From assembly GCA_958435545.1 (NCBI GenBank), contig CAUBGU010000066.1:1-7523 (forward strand): a stretch of 7,523 bases of DNA, written 5' to 3'. Shown here one piece after another: positions 5,612 to 7,523 of this stretch; the first letter of the stretch is position 1; every line of letters starts with the position of its first letter. The position numbers and the translations under genes were made by a program. The DNA is from an uncultured Collinsella sp. (GTDB taxonomy: Bacteria; Actinomycetota; Coriobacteriia; Coriobacteriales; Coriobacteriaceae). The notes under the pieces were generated by a model. That model was given only the letters and a program-made list of their open reading frames with translations, was not told the origin of the DNA and ran no database searches.

Positions 5612-7523
5612 GTGGCCGGTCACGACAACATTCCAACGCTTGCCGAGCAGGTTTCGCGCGTTCCCACACAGCCCGGATGCTACCTTTGGAAGGATGCCAA
5701 GGGCGATGTCATCTACGTGGGCAAGGCGAAAAACCTACGCGCCCGCATGCGTCAATACGTGACACTGCAGGATGAGCGTCAAAAGATTCCGCTGATGATG
5801 CAGCTGGTGGCGAGCTTTGACTATATCGTGGTGGAGACCGAGCATGAGGCGTTGGTGCTCGAGCGCAATTTGATTGGTCAGTACCATCCGTACTTTAACG
5901 TCGACCTCAAGGATGACAAGAGCTACCCCTTTATCGCCATTACAAAGGGCGACCTGTATCCCGCTATCAAATATACGCGTGAGCGTCATAAGCCGGGAAC
6001 GCGCTATTTTGGACCCTATACCGATAGCCGTGCGGCACGTGAGACGATAGATACGCTGCGCAAGGTTATTCCCATCTGCTCCGCATCCTGTGCGGAGTGG
6101 CGTCGTTGTCGCCGTATCGTTGAGTCCCACAAGGGCGAGGAAGACATCGTCAATATGATTTGCGCGCAAAACGGGCGTCCCTGCTTTGACTACCATGTCG
6201 GGCGCGGCCCGGGTGCGTGTGTCGGCGCGATTTCCCCGGCAGACTATGCCAAGAACGTCAAGCGTGTCGAGCGCTTTTTGTCGGGCCATCGCAAGGATGT
6301 CGTCGATGAGCTGACCTCCGAGATGACGGATGCCGCCGAGGCGCTCGACTTTGAGCGCGCGGCACGCGTCAAACGTCGTTTGGAGGTCATCAGGGGTCTG
6401 GACGATCGTCAGCAAGTCGTTTTTCCCTCCAGTGTCGATATCGATGTCATCGGGTTCTATCGCGAGGAGACCATCTCCGCCGCTTGCGTCTTCGTCGTTC
6501 GCGAGGGCCGAACAGTTCGCACCTGCGAGTTCATTCTCGACAAGGGTCTTGATGTTGACGAGGAAGAGCTCCAGTCGGGCTTTCTTAAGCGCTATTACGA
6601 CGAGACGGCTGATATTCCAGCTGAGGTCAACCTTTCCGTCGAGCTTGAGGATGCGGAGGCGCTGGGGGAATGGCTTGCGGGCAAGCGCGAGCGTTCCTGC
6701 CATCTCCATAGGCCGCAGCGTGGCGAAAAGCACCGTTTGCTCGATATGGCATCCAAAAATGCGCGCCATGCCCTCATGCGCTACATGATGCGAACGGGGT
6801 ACGCTGACGACCGCACCAATCAGGCGCTCCTGGAGCTCGAAAGCGCGCTGGCGCTGCCAGCGCCGCCGATGCGTATCGAGTGCTTCGATATCTCGACGCT
6901 GCACGGAACCTTTACCGTCGCCTCGATGGTGGTGTTTACCAACGGACGCGCCGACAAGAGCCAGTACCGTCGTTTTAAAATTCAGGCCGAATTGGACGAG
7001 GCAAACGACTTCGTGTCGATGTCCGAGGTTTTGGGACGACGCTATGCTCCCGAGCGCATGGCCGACGAGCGCTTTGGATCGCGCCCCGATTTGCTCGTTG
7101 TCGATGGCGGTAAGCCGCAATTGACCGCTGCGATCAAGCAACTTGAGGCTCTTGGGCTCGATATACCAGTTTGTGGCTTGGCAAAGGCCGATGAGGAGGT
7201 TTTCGTGCCTTGGGACGAGACTCCAGTCGTGCTTCCGACCGGGTCCGCGTCGCTCTATCTAATCAAACAGGTGCGCGATGAATCGCACCGTTTTGCCATC
7301 ACGTTCCATCGCGAATTGCGCGATAAAGCCATGACGGTTTCGGTACTCGATGACGTTCCAGGCGTGGGACCCACCAGAAAACGTGCCCTTATGCGCCATT
7401 TTGGCTCGATGAAGCGTTTGCGCGCGGCGAGCGAGCAAGAGATCGCGGAAGTTCGAGGCGTTCCGGCCGATGTCGCCAAAGCGGTCCACGAGGCACTTGT
7501 TGCATGGAATGCCGAACGCGCCC
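5612..7523 (+). CDS. uvrC: UvrABC system protein C, dual-incision nuclease (C-terminus off the right edge)
   Basis: UvrC binds the UvrB-lesion complex and cuts the damaged strand on both sides. 637 complete codons are visible and no stop is reached; the final helix-hairpin-helix region is already present, so only a short tail should be missing. Domain order: GIY-YIG nuclease (about 15-95) with GCY (22-24), YVG (35-37), K38, R45 and E79, for the 3' cut; a cysteine region (156-203); UVR UvrB-binding segment (about 230-265, LDFERAARVKRRLE); RNase H-like nuclease with catalytic D426 (CFDIS), D498 (VVDGG) and H559 (DESHRF), for the 5' cut; and helix-hairpin-helix DNA binding (about 580-630, DVPGVGPTRKRAL). 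The cysteine region is unusual: a 23-residue insertion separates the first and second canonical cysteines (C156, C191), and the third is glycine (G199); additional C160, C166 and C184 are present. The GTG start follows murJ by six bases. Confidence 0.96.
   Translation, partial: MAGHDNIPTLAEQVSRVPTQPGCYLWKDAKGDVIYVGKAKNLRARMRQYVTLQDERQKIPLMMQLVASFDYIVVETEHEALVLERNLIGQYHPYFNVDLKDDKSYPFIAITKGDLYPAIKYTRERHKPGTRYFGPYTDSRAARETIDTLRKVIPICSASCAEWRRCRRIVESHKGEEDIVNMICAQNGRPCFDYHVGRGPGACVGAISPADYAKNVKRVERFLSGHRKDVVDELTSEMTDAAEALDFERAARVKRRLEVIRGLDDRQQVVFPSSVDIDVIGFYREETISAACVFVVREGRTVRTCEFILDKGLDVDEEELQSGFLKRYYDETADIPAEVNLSVELEDAEALGEWLAGKRERSCHLHRPQRGEKHRLLDMASKNARHALMRYMMRTGYADDRTNQALLELESALALPAPPMRIECFDISTLHGTFTVASMVVFTNGRADKSQYRRFKIQAELDEANDFVSMSEVLGRRYAPERMADERFGSRPDLLVVDGGKPQLTAAIKQLEALGLDIPVCGLAKADEEVFVPWDETPVVLPTGSASLYLIKQVRDESHRFAITFHRELRDKAMTVSVLDDVPGVGPTRKRALMRHFGSMKRLRAASEQEIAEVRGVPADVAKAVHEALVAWNAERA

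Noticed and set aside
6062..6220. Possible frameshift or assembly error in uvrC because of the odd cysteine region
   Set aside because: The frame is open and family motifs resume on both sides in the same frame, and the insertion keeps the C-x7-(G)-x3-C spacing exactly, so a true in-frame insertion is more likely than an error.
5735..7141. 468-codon minus-strand open frame opposite uvrC
   Set aside because: In register with uvrC codons and explained by the same codon avoidance; uvrC is unmistakable on the plus strand.

Overview
The window is a moderately GC-rich, densely packed housekeeping region from a bacterium. Coding style (GTG start for uvrC, near-absence of TTA/CTA/TCA codons over long stretches), an actinobacterial-style LexA-like box and the character of the MurJ and UvrC proteins suggest an actinomycete-like organism, most plausibly a gut Coriobacteriia (Collinsella/Olsenella type). 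This assignment is inference from general familiarity, not from a search.

Layout: (1) bases 1-213, minus strand: the N-terminal 71 codons of an unidentified membrane protein that runs off the left edge. (2) 214-406: divergent intergenic region with candidate promoters for both directions, a LexA-like operator and a short inverted repeat around the uvrA -10 box. (3) 407-3286: uvrA, excision-repair damage sensor, complete (959 aa). (4) 3287-3418: intergenic region with a 10-bp perfect stem-loop and a candidate promoter. (5) 3419-3919: YbaK-family Cys-tRNA deacylase, 166 aa. (6) 3923-5605: murJ, lipid II flippase, 560 aa. (7) 5612-7523: uvrC, excision nuclease, complete except for the very C-terminus, which is off the right edge.

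ybaK, murJ and uvrC are packed with gaps of 3 and 6 nt and are very probably one transcript, and the uvrC ribosome binding site overlaps the murJ stop codon. uvrA and uvrC act in the same pathway (UvrA finds the lesion and loads UvrB; UvrC cuts both sides), but the LexA-like box lies only before uvrA, so SOS control, if real, may be direct for uvrA and only indirect for uvrC. ybaK and murJ have unrelated jobs (tRNA proofreading, cell-wall precursor export).

I see no mobile element, CRISPR array, RNA gene or defence system. The most unusual items are a 23-residue insertion in the cysteine region of UvrC with one canonical cysteine replaced by glycine, and two inverted repeats with shared arms that bracket uvrA.
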